Assembly (NCBI GenBank): GCA_012511315.1
Contig: JAAZGI010000196.1
Span: forward strand, 1-6,701
Direction: 5' to 3'
Source: Clostridium sp.
GTDB lineage: Bacteria > Bacillota > Clostridia > Clostridiales > Clostridiaceae
Length of the DNA stretch: 6,701 nucleotides
The translations under genes and the position numbers were made by a program. This document shows positions 1-6,689 of the stretch, piece after piece. The notes beneath the pieces are model-generated. The model had not been told where the DNA came from. It made no database searches and worked only from the letters and a program-made list of their open reading frames with translations. Each line of letters opens with the position of its first letter. Positions within the stretch are counted from its first letter, which is position 1.

Positions 1-1833
1 CAGCGTCCAACCTTGGTGTTAGCTCATAACAAAACCCTAGCGGCTCAGCTTTGTTCCGAATTCCGCGAATTTTTCCCGGATTCAGCCGTGGAATACTTTG
101 TATCCTACTATGACTATTATCAGCCGGAAGCCTATGTAGCTTCATCGGATACTTTTATAGAGAAAGACTCATCCATTAACGATGAAATTGATAAACTGAG
201 GCACTCTGCTACCAACTCTTTATTTGAGCGGCGGGATGTTATTATTGTTGCCTCGGTTTCCTGCATCTATGGATTAGGTAACCCCGATGAATATCGAAAC
301 CTGTCCTTATCCTTGCGTCCTGGCATGGTGAGAGATCGGGATGATATAATTCGCAAATTAATTGAAATGCAATTTGAACGCAATGATGTGGATTTTACCA
401 CTTCAACTTTTCGAGTGAGAGGGGACGTTTTAGATATCGTGCCACCTTTTACTAGTGAAAAAGCCATTCGAGTGGAATTCTTTGGTGATGAAGTGGAACG
501 AATCCGGGAATTTGACATTTTAACTGGGGAAATTCTAAACGAATTGACTCATATTTTTATTCGACCGGCTTCTCACTTTGCCACCTCAGAGGAAAAACTT
601 CGCCCAGCTATGGAACAAATCGAACGGGAACTGGATGCCCGTTTAAAAGAACTAACCGCGGAAGATAAGCTCCTAGAAGCACAGCGCTTAAAGCAGCGAA
701 CCAATTTTGATTTAGAAATGATTCAAGAGATGGGCTATTGTTCAGGGATTGAAAACTACTCACGAATTTTAGATGGACGCGCACCGGGAACGGCACCCCA
801 TACTTTAATCGACTATTTCCCCGATGATTTTCTTTTATTTATTGATGAGAGTCACGTAACCTTGCCCCAAGTACGGGCTATGCAAGCCGGCGACCAATCA
901 CGGAAAAAGTCCTTAGTGGACTATGGTTTCCGAATTCCAGCCGCCTATGATAATCGGCCCCTGAAGTTCCCAGAATTTGAAGAGAAAATTAATCAGGTCT
1001 TATTTGTTTCGGCTACCCCAGGACCCTATGAAAAAGAAAAGTCAGAAGTGATTGCTGAACAAGTCATTCGGCCGACTGGTCTGTTGGATCCTGAAGTGTT
1101 TATTCGCCCCATTGAGGGCCAAATGGATGATTTGTTTGCAGAAATTAATAAGACCATTGAGAAGGGCTTCCGCACTTTGGTCACCACCTTGACGAAACGA
1201 ATGGCGGAGGATTTAACCAAATATTTCCAGGATTTAGGCGTAAAAGTCACCTACATGCACTCTGAGATTGATACCATGGAGCGGATGCGAATTATTCGTG
1301 ATTTGCGGTTAGGCAGAGTGGATGTCTTAATTGGGATTAACCTTCTGCGAGAAGGCCTAGATATTCCTGAAGTTGCTTTAGTGGCCATCTTAGATGCCGA
1401 TAAAGAAGGTTTCTTGCGCTCGGAAACATCAATGATACAAACCATTGGACGAGCCGCTCGAAACTCAGCCAGTAAAGTTGTCATGTATGCCGATCGGATG
1501 ACAGGTTCGATGAAGCGAGCCATTGATGAAACCAATCGTCGACGTGGCATTCAACACCAATTTAATGTAGATCATAATATCGAACCTCAAACCATCTTAA
1601 AAGATATTCGAGAGGTCATTGAGATCACCAAGGTGGCAGAAGACATGACCGAGTATAGATCCTTAGCAGATGCGATGGAGTACGATGTAAAGGCTTTAGA
1701 GAAGATGGTAAAAAAAGTGGAAGCTGACATGAAGCGAGCTTCCAAAGACCTCCAGTTTGAACAAGCCGCTTATTTGCGGGATGAGTTGTTTGATCTGAAA
1801 CGAGAACTCAGTAAAGTAAGGAGCGGTAAATAA
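1..1833 (+). CDS. uvrB: Excinuclease ABC subunit B, UvrB (5'-truncated by window edge)
   Basis: UvrB is the DNA-dependent ATPase/helicase-like subunit of bacterial nucleotide excision repair: UvrA loads it on damaged DNA, and it verifies the lesion and recruits UvrC. The reading frame is open from base 1 (610 residues visible). Compared from memory with E. coli UvrB, about 56 N-terminal residues are missing, including the Walker A loop; the TTG at 13 is internal and not the start. Counting from base 1, I see the Tyr-rich beta-hairpin that clamps DNA ([10 protein letters not shown], 36-45), the UvrB motif [11 protein letters not shown] (245-255), the Walker B-like DESH (282-285), SATP (337-340), [10 protein letters not shown] (395-404), [10 protein letters not shown] (445-454) and helicase motif [11 protein letters not shown] (480-488). 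A C-terminal UVR coiled-coil, the UvrC/UvrA contact, spans about 566-601. No frameshift or missing motif is visible in this part. It stops with TAA three bases before uvrA and is almost certainly co-transcribed with it. Identity is very secure. Confidence 0.98.
   Translation, partial: QRPTLVLAHNKTLAAQLCSEFREFFPDSAVEYFVSYYDYYQPEAYVASSDTFIEKDSSINDEIDKLRHSATNSLFERRDVIIVASVSCIYGLGNPDEYRNLSLSLRPGMVRDRDDIIRKLIEMQFERNDVDFTTSTFRVRGDVLDIVPPFTSEKAIRVEFFGDEVERIREFDILTGEILNELTHIFIRPASHFATSEEKLRPAMEQIERELDARLKELTAEDKLLEAQRLKQRTNFDLEMIQEMGYCSGIENYSRILDGRAPGTAPHTLIDYFPDDFLLFIDESHVTLPQVRAMQAGDQSRKKSLVDYGFRIPAAYDNRPLKFPEFEEKINQVLFVSATPGPYEKEKSEVIAEQVIRPTGLLDPEVFIRPIEGQMDDLFAEINKTIEKGFRTLVTTLTKRMAEDLTKYFQDLGVKVTYMHSEIDTMERMRIIRDLRLGRVDVLIGINLLREGLDIPEVALVAILDADKEGFLRSETSMIQTIGRAARNSASKVVMYADRMTGSMKRAIDETNRRRGIQHQFNVDHNIEPQTILKDIREVIEITKVAEDMTEYRSLADAMEYDVKALEKMVKKVEADMKRASKDLQFEQAAYLRDELFDLKRELSKVRSGK
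1818..1823 (+). promoter_or_regulatory. Ribosome binding site of uvrA inside the uvrB end
   Basis: AAGGAG lies within the last codons of uvrB, 13 bases before the uvrA ATG. That spacing is longer than the usual 5-9, so uvrA translation may rely partly on ribosomes terminating at the uvrB stop (translational coupling); this is inference. An upstream uvrA start is excluded because the uvrB stop TAA is in the same frame two codons before the ATG. Confidence 0.6.
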
Positions 1834-1836
1834 ATC

Positions 1837-4800
1837 ATGAGAGATAAAATTAGCATCAAAGGAGCCAAGGTTAACAACTTGAAAAATGTTGACTTAGATA
1901 TCCCAAGAGATAAACTGGTGGTATTCACCGGCTTGTCAGGATCGGGTAAAACATCCTTAGCCTTTGATACATTATATGCAGAAGGACAACGACGTTATAT
2001 GGAGTCCTTGTCTTCCTATGCTCGACAATTCTTGGGCAGTATGGATAAGCCGGATGTGGAATCCATTGAAGGGCTATCGCCCGCCATATCCATTGATCAG
2101 AAAACAACGTCTCGAAACCCCCGCTCTACGGTGGGTACGGTGACTGAAATATATGATTATTTAAGACTCTTGTATGCTCGAATTGGGATTCCGCACTGTC
2201 CCGTTTGTAATCGAGAGATTACGAAACAAACCGTGGACCAAATGGTGGATCGGATTTTAGATTTGCCTGAGCGCAGTCGGATTCAAATTTTGGCTCCATT
2301 GGTTCGAGGCCGTAAGGGCGAACACGATAAAATCCTTGAGTCGATTCGTAAAAGTGGCTTTGTCCGTGCCCGGATTGATGGCAACCTCTACGACATTACG
2401 GAAGAAGAAGTGACCCTTGAAAAAAATCAACGCCACGATATTGAAGCGGTGATTGACCGTTTAATTATTAAGGAAGACATTCGTACTCGCTTAACCGGTT
2501 CTTTGGAACAAGCCTTAAAGATGGGAGAAGGCTCGGTTATTATTACGGTGGATGGTCAAGAAGATTTACTCTTCTCAGAGCATTTTGCTTGTCCCGACCA
2601 CCAAGTGGGAATTGCCGAACTTGAGCCGAGAACCTTTTCCTTTAACTCGCCTTGGGGTAAATGCGACCATTGTGATGGGATTGGAACCTTAATGGAGATT
2701 GATGAAGACTTGGTGATACCAGACCGGTCTAAATCAATGCTCGATGGTGCTTTTGCTTCTTGGGGGGACGGTCGACTCAAAGAAAACTCTTGGAGTATGG
2801 GTATTTTGAAAGCCTTATCCAAACGTTATAACTTTAAGCTAAATACGCCTTTCCAAGACTTGCCAGAAACGATCCAGCAGATTCTACTCTATGGAACCAA
2901 TGGCGAGAAGGTTAAGGTTAGCTATACAAAGAATTACACCCAAGGGGTTTATAATCACGCCTGGGAAGGAGAAATCAATAACCTGAAGCGGCGTTATATG
3001 GAAACTGGCTCCGACTGGATGAAGCAGGAAGTGGAGCAGTATATGAACGATAACCCTTGTCCTAAATGCCACGGTCAACGGTTAAGCCCAGATGCCTTGG
3101 CGGTAACCGTAGGCGGAATCAATATTTCGGAATTTACCGCTTTATCAGTCGCCGATGAGCTGGAGTTTTTAAATCAGCTGGTGTTATCAGAAAAAGACAA
3201 AACCATCTCAGAGCAAATCCTCAATGAAATCCACGCCCGACTGAGCTTTTTAACCAATGTGGGTTTAAATTACCTAGACCTAGCTCGCCGTGCCGGAACC
3301 CTATCGGGAGGAGAGGCACAGCGAATTCGATTGGCGACCCAAATAGGATCGTCTTTGATGGGGGTTCTGTATATTTTGGATGAACCAAGTATTGGCTTAC
3401 ATCAGCGAGATAATAATCGTTTAATTGATACCTTAAAGCAATTGCGGGATGCTGGAAATACAGTGGTTGTGGTAGAGCATGATGAAGATACCATTAAAAA
3501 CGCGGACTTTATCGTGGACATTGGTCCTGGAGCAGGGGAACACGGCGGTGAAGTGGTTGCAGCAGGCACCCTAGCTCAGGTGAAACGAGCCAAGCGATCG
3601 ATTACTGCTGATTACTTAACGGGTAAGCGCAAGATTGAGTTACCCAAAGCTCGGCGCACAGAGTTTACCGAACGAATCGAAGTGTTGGGGGCTCAGGAAA
3701 ACAATTTAAAAAAAATCGACGCAAAATTCCCATTGGGAACGTTGACTGCAGTGACTGGGGTATCGGGTTCTGGTAAAAGCACCTTAGTCAATGAAGTGCT
3801 CTATAAGGGATTAAACCGAAAGGTGAATAAATCTCGAGTTCTACCGGGTAAACATAAGGATATTTTGGGGGCGGAATTCATTGATAAAATTATTGATATT
3901 GACCAAAGTCCGATTGGTCGGACCCCTCGGTCAAACCCTGCCACCTATACCGGTGTCTTTGACTTGATTCGGGCTCTCTTTGCTTCCACACCGGAAGCTA
4001 AAGCCAGAGGCTATAAGCCGGGGCGTTTCTCTTTTAACGTAAAAGGTGGACGCTGTGAGGCCTGTTCGGGGGATGGAATCATTCGAATTGAGATGCAGTT
4101 CTTATCCGATGTTTATGTGCCTTGCGAAGTTTGTAATGGCAAGCGTTACAATCGGGAAACCTTGGATATTAAATATAAGGGCAAGAACATTTGGAATGTG
4201 TTAGATATGACCGTGGAAGAAGCTTATACATTCTTTGAAAACCAAAGCCGAATTCACAGCAAGCTGCAAACTTTAATGGATGTGGGCTTAACCTATATTC
4301 GACTAGGTCAGCCATCCACCATGCTCTCCGGAGGAGAAGCCCAACGAGTCAAGTTGGCCTCTGAATTATCCAAACGGTCCACCGGAAAAACCCTCTATAT
4401 ACTAGATGAGCCAACCACTGGATTACATATCCATGACGTGGGCAAGTTAATTAATATCTTGCAGCGATTAGTGGATGGTGGGAACACGGTCATTGTGATT
4501 GAACACAATTTAGACGTGATTAAAGCTTGCGATTATATTATTGATTTAGGACCAGAAGGTGGCGACCTAGGGGGAACCATCATCGCTACAGGAACCCCTG
4601 AAGAGATCGCCCAAGTAGAAGACTCCTACACCGGTCAATTTTTAAAAGAACAGCTGGGCGACGGTGTTCCAGCTAAAGCAAAAGCTAAAAAGAAGAGTCC
4701 CAGTAAAAAAACGACTGGTGAAAAAACGACTGGTGAAAAAACGTCAACGCAAAAGAGTAAAGATAAAAGCAACTCAAGTGAAGTGAAAAAAACCAAGACC

Positions 4801-4869
4801 TTAGATAAAACAACAAGTAGCAAAAAAAACAGCAGTAAAAAATTGGCTGGTAAAAAGAGTGCGAGTTAG
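1837..4869 (+). CDS. uvrA: Excinuclease ABC subunit A, UvrA, with Lys-rich C-terminal tail
   Basis: UvrA is the ABC-type ATPase dimer that first senses bulky DNA lesions and delivers UvrB. It has 1010 residues, against about 940-960 usual. First ATPase half: Walker A GLSGSGKT (32-39), signature LSGGEAQR (489-496), Walker B ILDEPS (513-518), switch His548. Second half: Walker A GVSGSGKS (641-648), signature LSGGEAQR (830-837), Walker B ILDEPT (855-860), switch His890. Zinc modules: C121/C124 with C408/C411; C252/H255 with C276/C279, where one Cys is replaced by His; and C740/C743 with C763/C766. The family core ends near residue 940 (GQFLKEQL). The last 70 residues are hydrophilic and basic, with 22 Lys and 6 acidic residues, and include a TTGEK duplication. 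The ATG at 1837 is the earliest start the frame allows, and the N-terminus aligns with the family. It shares an operon with uvrB. Identity is very secure; the role of the tail is unknown. Confidence 0.98.
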   Translation: MRDKISIKGAKVNNLKNVDLDIPRDKLVVFTGLSGSGKTSLAFDTLYAEGQRRYMESLSSYARQFLGSMDKPDVESIEGLSPAISIDQKTTSRNPRSTVGTVTEIYDYLRLLYARIGIPHCPVCNREITKQTVDQMVDRILDLPERSRIQILAPLVRGRKGEHDKILESIRKSGFVRARIDGNLYDITEEEVTLEKNQRHDIEAVIDRLIIKEDIRTRLTGSLEQALKMGEGSVIITVDGQEDLLFSEHFACPDHQVGIAELEPRTFSFNSPWGKCDHCDGIGTLMEIDEDLVIPDRSKSMLDGAFASWGDGRLKENSWSMGILKALSKRYNFKLNTPFQDLPETIQQILLYGTNGEKVKVSYTKNYTQGVYNHAWEGEINNLKRRYMETGSDWMKQEVEQYMNDNPCPKCHGQRLSPDALAVTVGGINISEFTALSVADELEFLNQLVLSEKDKTISEQILNEIHARLSFLTNVGLNYLDLARRAGTLSGGEAQRIRLATQIGSSLMGVLYILDEPSIGLHQRDNNRLIDTLKQLRDAGNTVVVVEHDEDTIKNADFIVDIGPGAGEHGGEVVAAGTLAQVKRAKRSITADYLTGKRKIELPKARRTEFTERIEVLGAQENNLKKIDAKFPLGTLTAVTGVSGSGKSTLVNEVLYKGLNRKVNKSRVLPGKHKDILGAEFIDKIIDIDQSPIGRTPRSNPATYTGVFDLIRALFASTPEAKARGYKPGRFSFNVKGGRCEACSGDGIIRIEMQFLSDVYVPCEVCNGKRYNRETLDIKYKGKNIWNVLDMTVEEAYTFFENQSRIHSKLQTLMDVGLTYIRLGQPSTMLSGGEAQRVKLASELSKRSTGKTLYILDEPTTGLHIHDVGKLINILQRLVDGGNTVIVIEHNLDVIKACDYIIDLGPEGGDLGGTIIATGTPEEIAQVEDSYTGQFLKEQLGDGVPAKAKAKKKSPSKKTTGEKTTGEKTSTQKSKDKSNSSEVKKTKTLDKTTSSKKNSSKKLAGKKSAS
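4660..4866 (+). other. Basic low-complexity C-terminal extension of UvrA
   Basis: This segment encodes UvrA residues 942-1009, rich in Lys, Ser and Thr, with AAKK-like and SKK-like clusters resembling the disordered nucleic-acid-binding tails of some bacterial DNA-binding proteins. The DNA is strongly A-rich, with homopolymers of 6 A (4705-4710), 7 A (4786-4792) and 8 A (4822-4829). The composition is seen directly; disorder and DNA contact are inferred. Confidence 0.75.
4711..4740 (+). repeat. Exact 15-bp tandem duplication in the uvrA tail
   Basis: The unit acgactggtgaaaaa occurs twice in direct succession (4711-4725 and 4726-4740). It is preceded by a further run of A and followed by a partial third copy (acg). 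It encodes [10 protein letters not shown] and keeps the frame. It probably arose by replication slippage and may vary in copy number between strains. Confidence 0.9.
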
Positions 4870-4902
4870 TTTAACAAAGCGTCATTTCAAGTGTTAGTTC
4901 GA

Positions 4903-4952
4903 TAAAATGAACCAGACAAGAGAATTCATGTTAAAATAAGAGTACTTATAAT
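4903..4952 (+). promoter_or_regulatory. Probable promoter region of the flavodiiron gene, boxes ambiguous
   Basis: The 98-base gap after uvrA has no terminator-like hairpin but contains several -10-like boxes: TAAAAT at 4903-4908, TAAAAT at 4932-4937 and a perfect TATAAT at 4947-4952. The last has TTCATG (4925-4930) 16 bases upstream, but transcription would then start near 4959, inside the Shine-Dalgarno, which makes it doubtful. The 4932 box would give a leader of about 24 bases but has only a poor -35 (TGAACC, 4908-4913). Readthrough from uvrA is also possible. Confidence 0.35.
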
Positions 4953-4957
4953 AAAAT

Positions 4958-4962
4958 GGAGG
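4958..4962 (+). promoter_or_regulatory. Shine-Dalgarno that fixes the flavodiiron protein start
   Basis: GGAGG sits 5 bases before the ATG at 4968, an ideal distance. An in-frame ATG at 4956 overlaps this site and has no ribosome binding site of its own, so the longer 406-residue reading is unlikely. Confidence 0.85.
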
Positions 4963-4967
4963 AACCT

Positions 4968-6176
4968 ATGATTAGAGAAATTGCAAACAATGTTACTCTG
5001 ATGTCCCTCAATGCAGGGGATATGCTTTTCGAAGGTATGTGGGAAATCCCACATGGCGTAACGCTTAACTCATACATCGTTAAAGGCGAAAAGACAGCCA
5101 TCATCGACGGAGTTGGTGACTGGGATGGAGTGCCAGAAACCCTTTATAAAATGTTAGAGGAAGCAAATGTGGAACTAGATTCAATCCGTTACGTGGTGAT
5201 TAGCCATATGGAACCAGACCACACCGGTTGGATTCGAAGCTTCCAAGAAATGCACTCTGATTTCGAAGTTTATTGCACCAAAGAATCAGCCGAAACCCTC
5301 AGAGCTTTCTATGGTTTTGAAGGTGTTATCAATGAAGTGACCGATGGCGATAAGCTAGATCTAGGGGACGGTAAAGTGCTTCACTTTACAAAGACACCCA
5401 ATATCCATTGGCCTGATACCATGATGACCTTTGAAGAAAGCACTGGCTGCTTATTTAGCTGTGACGCTTTCGGTTCATTTGGTGCCTTGGAAAAACATTT
5501 AGCGTCAGAAAACGATGAAGAAACTTTAGCTCATTTGGAGCGGGAACAGCTACGGTACTTTGCTGCCGTCTTAAATACTTTCTCCCCCTTTGTCGCTCGA
5601 GGAACCAAGAAAATTGAACATTTACCAATAAAAATGATTTGTCCAGGACATGGCTTAATTTGGGATACTCCAGAATTAATTGAGCGCGTCATGGGTGATT
5701 ATGCACGCTACGTGGAGTATGGCAAGGGTAATGCTGAAAAACAGGTTGCCATTTTGTATGGTTCCATGTACGGCAACACGGAAAGGATGGCTTTTATTGC
5801 CAAGGATTACTTGGAAGAAAAGAACGTCCCCGTTGTTATGGTCAAAGTTCCAGAAACGGATCCAGGGACTGTTTTAATGCATACGTTGGAATCCAAAGGC
5901 TTAGTGGTAGGAGCACCGACCTACGAATACAAAATGTATCCACCCATGGCGTCGATTTTAGATGAAATGGGCCGTAAGAAGGTGACGAACCGCAAGTCCA
6001 TTTACTTTGGAAGTTATGGCTGGAGTGGTGGTTGTCTCAAAGAGTACAATGAACTCTTAGAAGACCGTCGCATGAAATATGATTCTTTAGGTGAAACCGA
6101 ATTCCACGGCCAGCCGATTGAAGAATCCATTGCTAAAGTGAAATCTGATTTAGATAAGCTCATCGAAGCACTTTAA
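4968..6176 (+). CDS. fprA: A-type flavodiiron protein (FprA family, O2/NO reductase)
   Basis: This is a soluble cytoplasmic flavodiiron protein of 402 residues, the normal size for the two-domain class. Family members reduce O2 to water and/or NO to N2O, usually taking electrons from rubredoxin; substrate preference cannot be read from the sequence. The N-terminal metallo-beta-lactamase-like domain (about 1-250) carries every expected iron ligand: H80-x-E82-x-D84 (followed by H85), H147, D166 and H228. The spacings of 62, 18 and 61 residues match the family pattern closely. The C-terminal flavodoxin domain (about 258-402) has the FMN phosphate loop SMYGNT (266-271), GAPTYEYKMYPP (315-326) and GSYGWSGG (348-355). 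There is no fused rubredoxin or flavin reductase domain, so a separate partner is needed and is not in the window. The start at 4968 is chosen from the Shine-Dalgarno. No signal peptide or membrane segment is visible. It probably forms a single-gene unit, closed by the terminator at 6231-6266. The family call is very secure; the symbol fprA is the usual one for this class. Confidence 0.95.
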   Translation: MIREIANNVTLMSLNAGDMLFEGMWEIPHGVTLNSYIVKGEKTAIIDGVGDWDGVPETLYKMLEEANVELDSIRYVVISHMEPDHTGWIRSFQEMHSDFEVYCTKESAETLRAFYGFEGVINEVTDGDKLDLGDGKVLHFTKTPNIHWPDTMMTFEESTGCLFSCDAFGSFGALEKHLASENDEETLAHLEREQLRYFAAVLNTFSPFVARGTKKIEHLPIKMICPGHGLIWDTPELIERVMGDYARYVEYGKGNAEKQVAILYGSMYGNTERMAFIAKDYLEEKNVPVVMVKVPETDPGTVLMHTLESKGLVVGAPTYEYKMYPPMASILDEMGRKKVTNRKSIYFGSYGWSGGCLKEYNELLEDRRMKYDSLGETEFHGQPIEESIAKVKSDLDKLIEAL

Positions 6177-6199
6177 AAAACAGTTAGCTTTGAAAATGT

Positions 6200-6214
6200 G
6201 CTAAAAACTTTAGC
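6200..6214 (+). other. Small hairpin in the fprA 3' untranslated region
   Basis: GCTAAA (6200-6205) and TTTAGC (6209-6214) form a perfect 6-bp inverted repeat with a 3-base loop, just before the terminator. No T-run follows, so it is not itself a terminator. It could protect the mRNA end or be chance in A/T-rich sequence. Confidence 0.35.
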
Positions 6215-6230
6215 TTGAATAAGAAATAGA

Positions 6231-6266
6231 AAAAAAGCTTCAACCCATGAGGGTTGGAGCTTTTTT
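6231..6266 (+). terminator. Intrinsic terminator of fprA, probably bidirectional
   Basis: GCTTCAACCC (6237-6246) pairs with GGGTTGGAGC (6251-6260) over 10 bp with one G-T wobble and a 4-base loop ATGA. It is preceded by six A and followed by six T, so either strand would end in a U-tract. It lies 54 bases after the fprA stop codon. Confidence 0.93.
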
Positions 6267-6296
6267 ATCTCCAACTTTCAATAGGAAAAGGTGGAC

Positions 6297-6349
6297 CTTC
6301 TTTTTAGTCCAAGGATTTTAGATCATGGGTTTTAAACTAAAAAAAGAAG
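6297..6349. repeat. Imperfect inverted repeat in the intergenic region
   Basis: CTTCTTTTTAGT (6297-6308) is the reverse complement of ACTAAAAAAAGAAG (6336-6349) except for two extra A in the right arm. The loop is 27 bases. Outside it, AAGG (6288-6291) can also pair with CCTT (6351-6354). The stem is A/T-rich, so stability is modest and function is unknown. Confidence 0.45.
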
Positions 6350-6451
6350 CCCTTACTAAATTTATTATTTATCTCCTATGTGAACCGAAAGTCGGATTAC
6401 TTTAACAGAAAACAATGGAGCAAGAGTACTAATGTGACAATTTTAAAGGAA

Positions 6452-6500
6452 AAGGAGGGAAGGAATGATTATAACGAGAGAGTTTTTATTCAATTCCTAA
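6452..6500 (+). other. Possible 11-codon leader peptide with strong Shine-Dalgarno
   Basis: AAGGAGG (6452-6458) stands 6 bases before ATG 6465. The frame reads MIITREFLFNS and stops at TAA 6498-6500. That stop overlaps another ATG (6500) opening an 8-residue frame that ends in TGA within the next promoter. A near-perfect ribosome site in front of so short a frame is odd. It may be a decayed gene start, a leader peptide or chance, and no clear promoter precedes it. Confidence 0.2.
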
Positions 6501-6522
6501 TGAAACGGACACTTAGCTTATA

Positions 6523-6550
6523 TTGAAATAAAAGAAGTCAGTGTTATAAT
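6523..6550 (+). promoter_or_regulatory. Sigma-A type promoter of the TPP riboswitch transcript
   Basis: The -35 box TTGAAA (6523-6528, five of six consensus bases) is separated by 16 bases from a perfect -10 TATAAT (6545-6550). The -10 is preceded by TG in the extended -10 position (6542-6543). Transcription should begin near 6557, a few bases before the riboswitch core, which supports both calls. Confidence 0.9.
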
Positions 6551-6556
6551 AGAAAA

Positions 6557-6651
6557 AAACAGGGGAGCTTGCACATAGCAGGCTGAGAGGAAGGTTTAGC
6601 CTTCGACCCTTAACCTGATGCGGATAATGCCGCCGGAGGGAGTAACATGTT
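6557..6651 (+). ncRNA. TPP (thiamin pyrophosphate) riboswitch aptamer, THI element
   Basis: This RNA binds thiamin pyrophosphate and switches off the downstream thiamin transport or synthesis gene, which lies outside the window. The conserved THI-box blocks are present in order: AGGGGAGC (6561-6568), GGCTGAGA (6581-6588), ACCCTT (6606-6611), AACCTGATG (6612-6620), GGATAATGCC (6622-6631) and CGGAGGGAG (6634-6642). Predicted stems: P2 AGGG with CCCT (6561-6564/6607-6610); P3 GCTTGC with GCAGGC (around loop ACATA); P3a GAAGG with CCTTC (6590-6594/6600-6604); P5 GCGG with CCGC (6620-6623/6630-6633); P4 CCT with AGG (6614-6616/6637-6639). The closing P1 stem is weak: AACA (6558-6561) can pair with TGTT (6648-6651), leaving several unpaired bases. 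Placement just after a strong promoter and before a terminator supports the call. Confidence 0.95.
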
Positions 6652-6681
6652 GCTTTTTCGGAGTGTTGTCATCAGGCAGCA
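6648..6681 (+). promoter_or_regulatory. Antiterminator pairing of the TPP riboswitch
   Basis: TGTTGC (6648-6653) can pair with GCAGCA (6676-6681) over 6 bp, with one G-T wobble. This removes the right arm of the terminator that follows. The same TGTT bases may be held in P1 when ligand is bound, which would free the terminator. This is the expected ligand-OFF logic, inferred from the base pairing. Confidence 0.6.
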
Positions 6682-6689
6682 CTTTTTTT
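6661..6689 (+). terminator. Riboswitch-controlled intrinsic terminator
   Basis: AGTGTTG (6662-6668) pairs with CAGCACT (6677-6683), 7 bp with one G-T wobble, around the 8-base loop TCATCAGG. A run of seven T (6683-6689) follows. It lies directly after the aptamer, so it should stop transcription when thiamin pyrophosphate is bound. Confidence 0.88.

Larger units (their letters stand above)
6267..6522. other. Intergenic stretch without a convincing gene
   Basis: Between the fprA terminator and the riboswitch promoter I see no open frame of believable length on either strand. The stretch holds an imperfect inverted repeat (6297-6308 with 6336-6349) and a small stem CCGA/TCGG (6385-6395). It also holds an 11-codon frame behind a strong Shine-Dalgarno (6452-6500). 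It may be degenerate or may carry an unrecognised small RNA; the sequence does not decide. Confidence 0.6.

Noticed and set aside
13..15. TTG at 13 as the uvrB start codon
   Set aside because: The frame is open upstream to base 1 and the residues there (QRPT) match internal UvrB sequence; the true start is outside the window.
267..3078. Minus-strand open frames of 60-99 codons inside uvrB and uvrA
   Set aside because: They lie opposite strongly conserved coding sequence, resemble no known family and have no visible ribosome sites; they are shadows of the real genes.
4635..4823. Minus-strand frame with a hydrophobic Leu/Val/Phe-rich product opposite the uvrA tail
   Set aside because: The apparent membrane-like composition is the complement of Lys-rich (AAA/AAG) codons, not evidence of a membrane protein.
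4897..4912. GTTC/GAAC inverted repeat as a uvrA terminator
   Set aside because: The stem is only 4 bp with an 8-base loop and no T-run follows.
4956..4958. ATG at 4956 as the flavodiiron protein start
   Set aside because: It overlaps the Shine-Dalgarno GGAGG, which is ideally placed for the ATG at 4968, and has no ribosome site of its own.
5680..5877. Plus-strand 65-codon frame inside fprA
   Set aside because: It is out of frame within the conserved flavodoxin-domain coding region and has no recognisable family features.
6184..6519. Repeated TTAGCTT motif at 6184, 6210 and 6513
   Set aside because: It is short, A/T-rich and irregularly spaced; this is expected by chance and shows no array structure.
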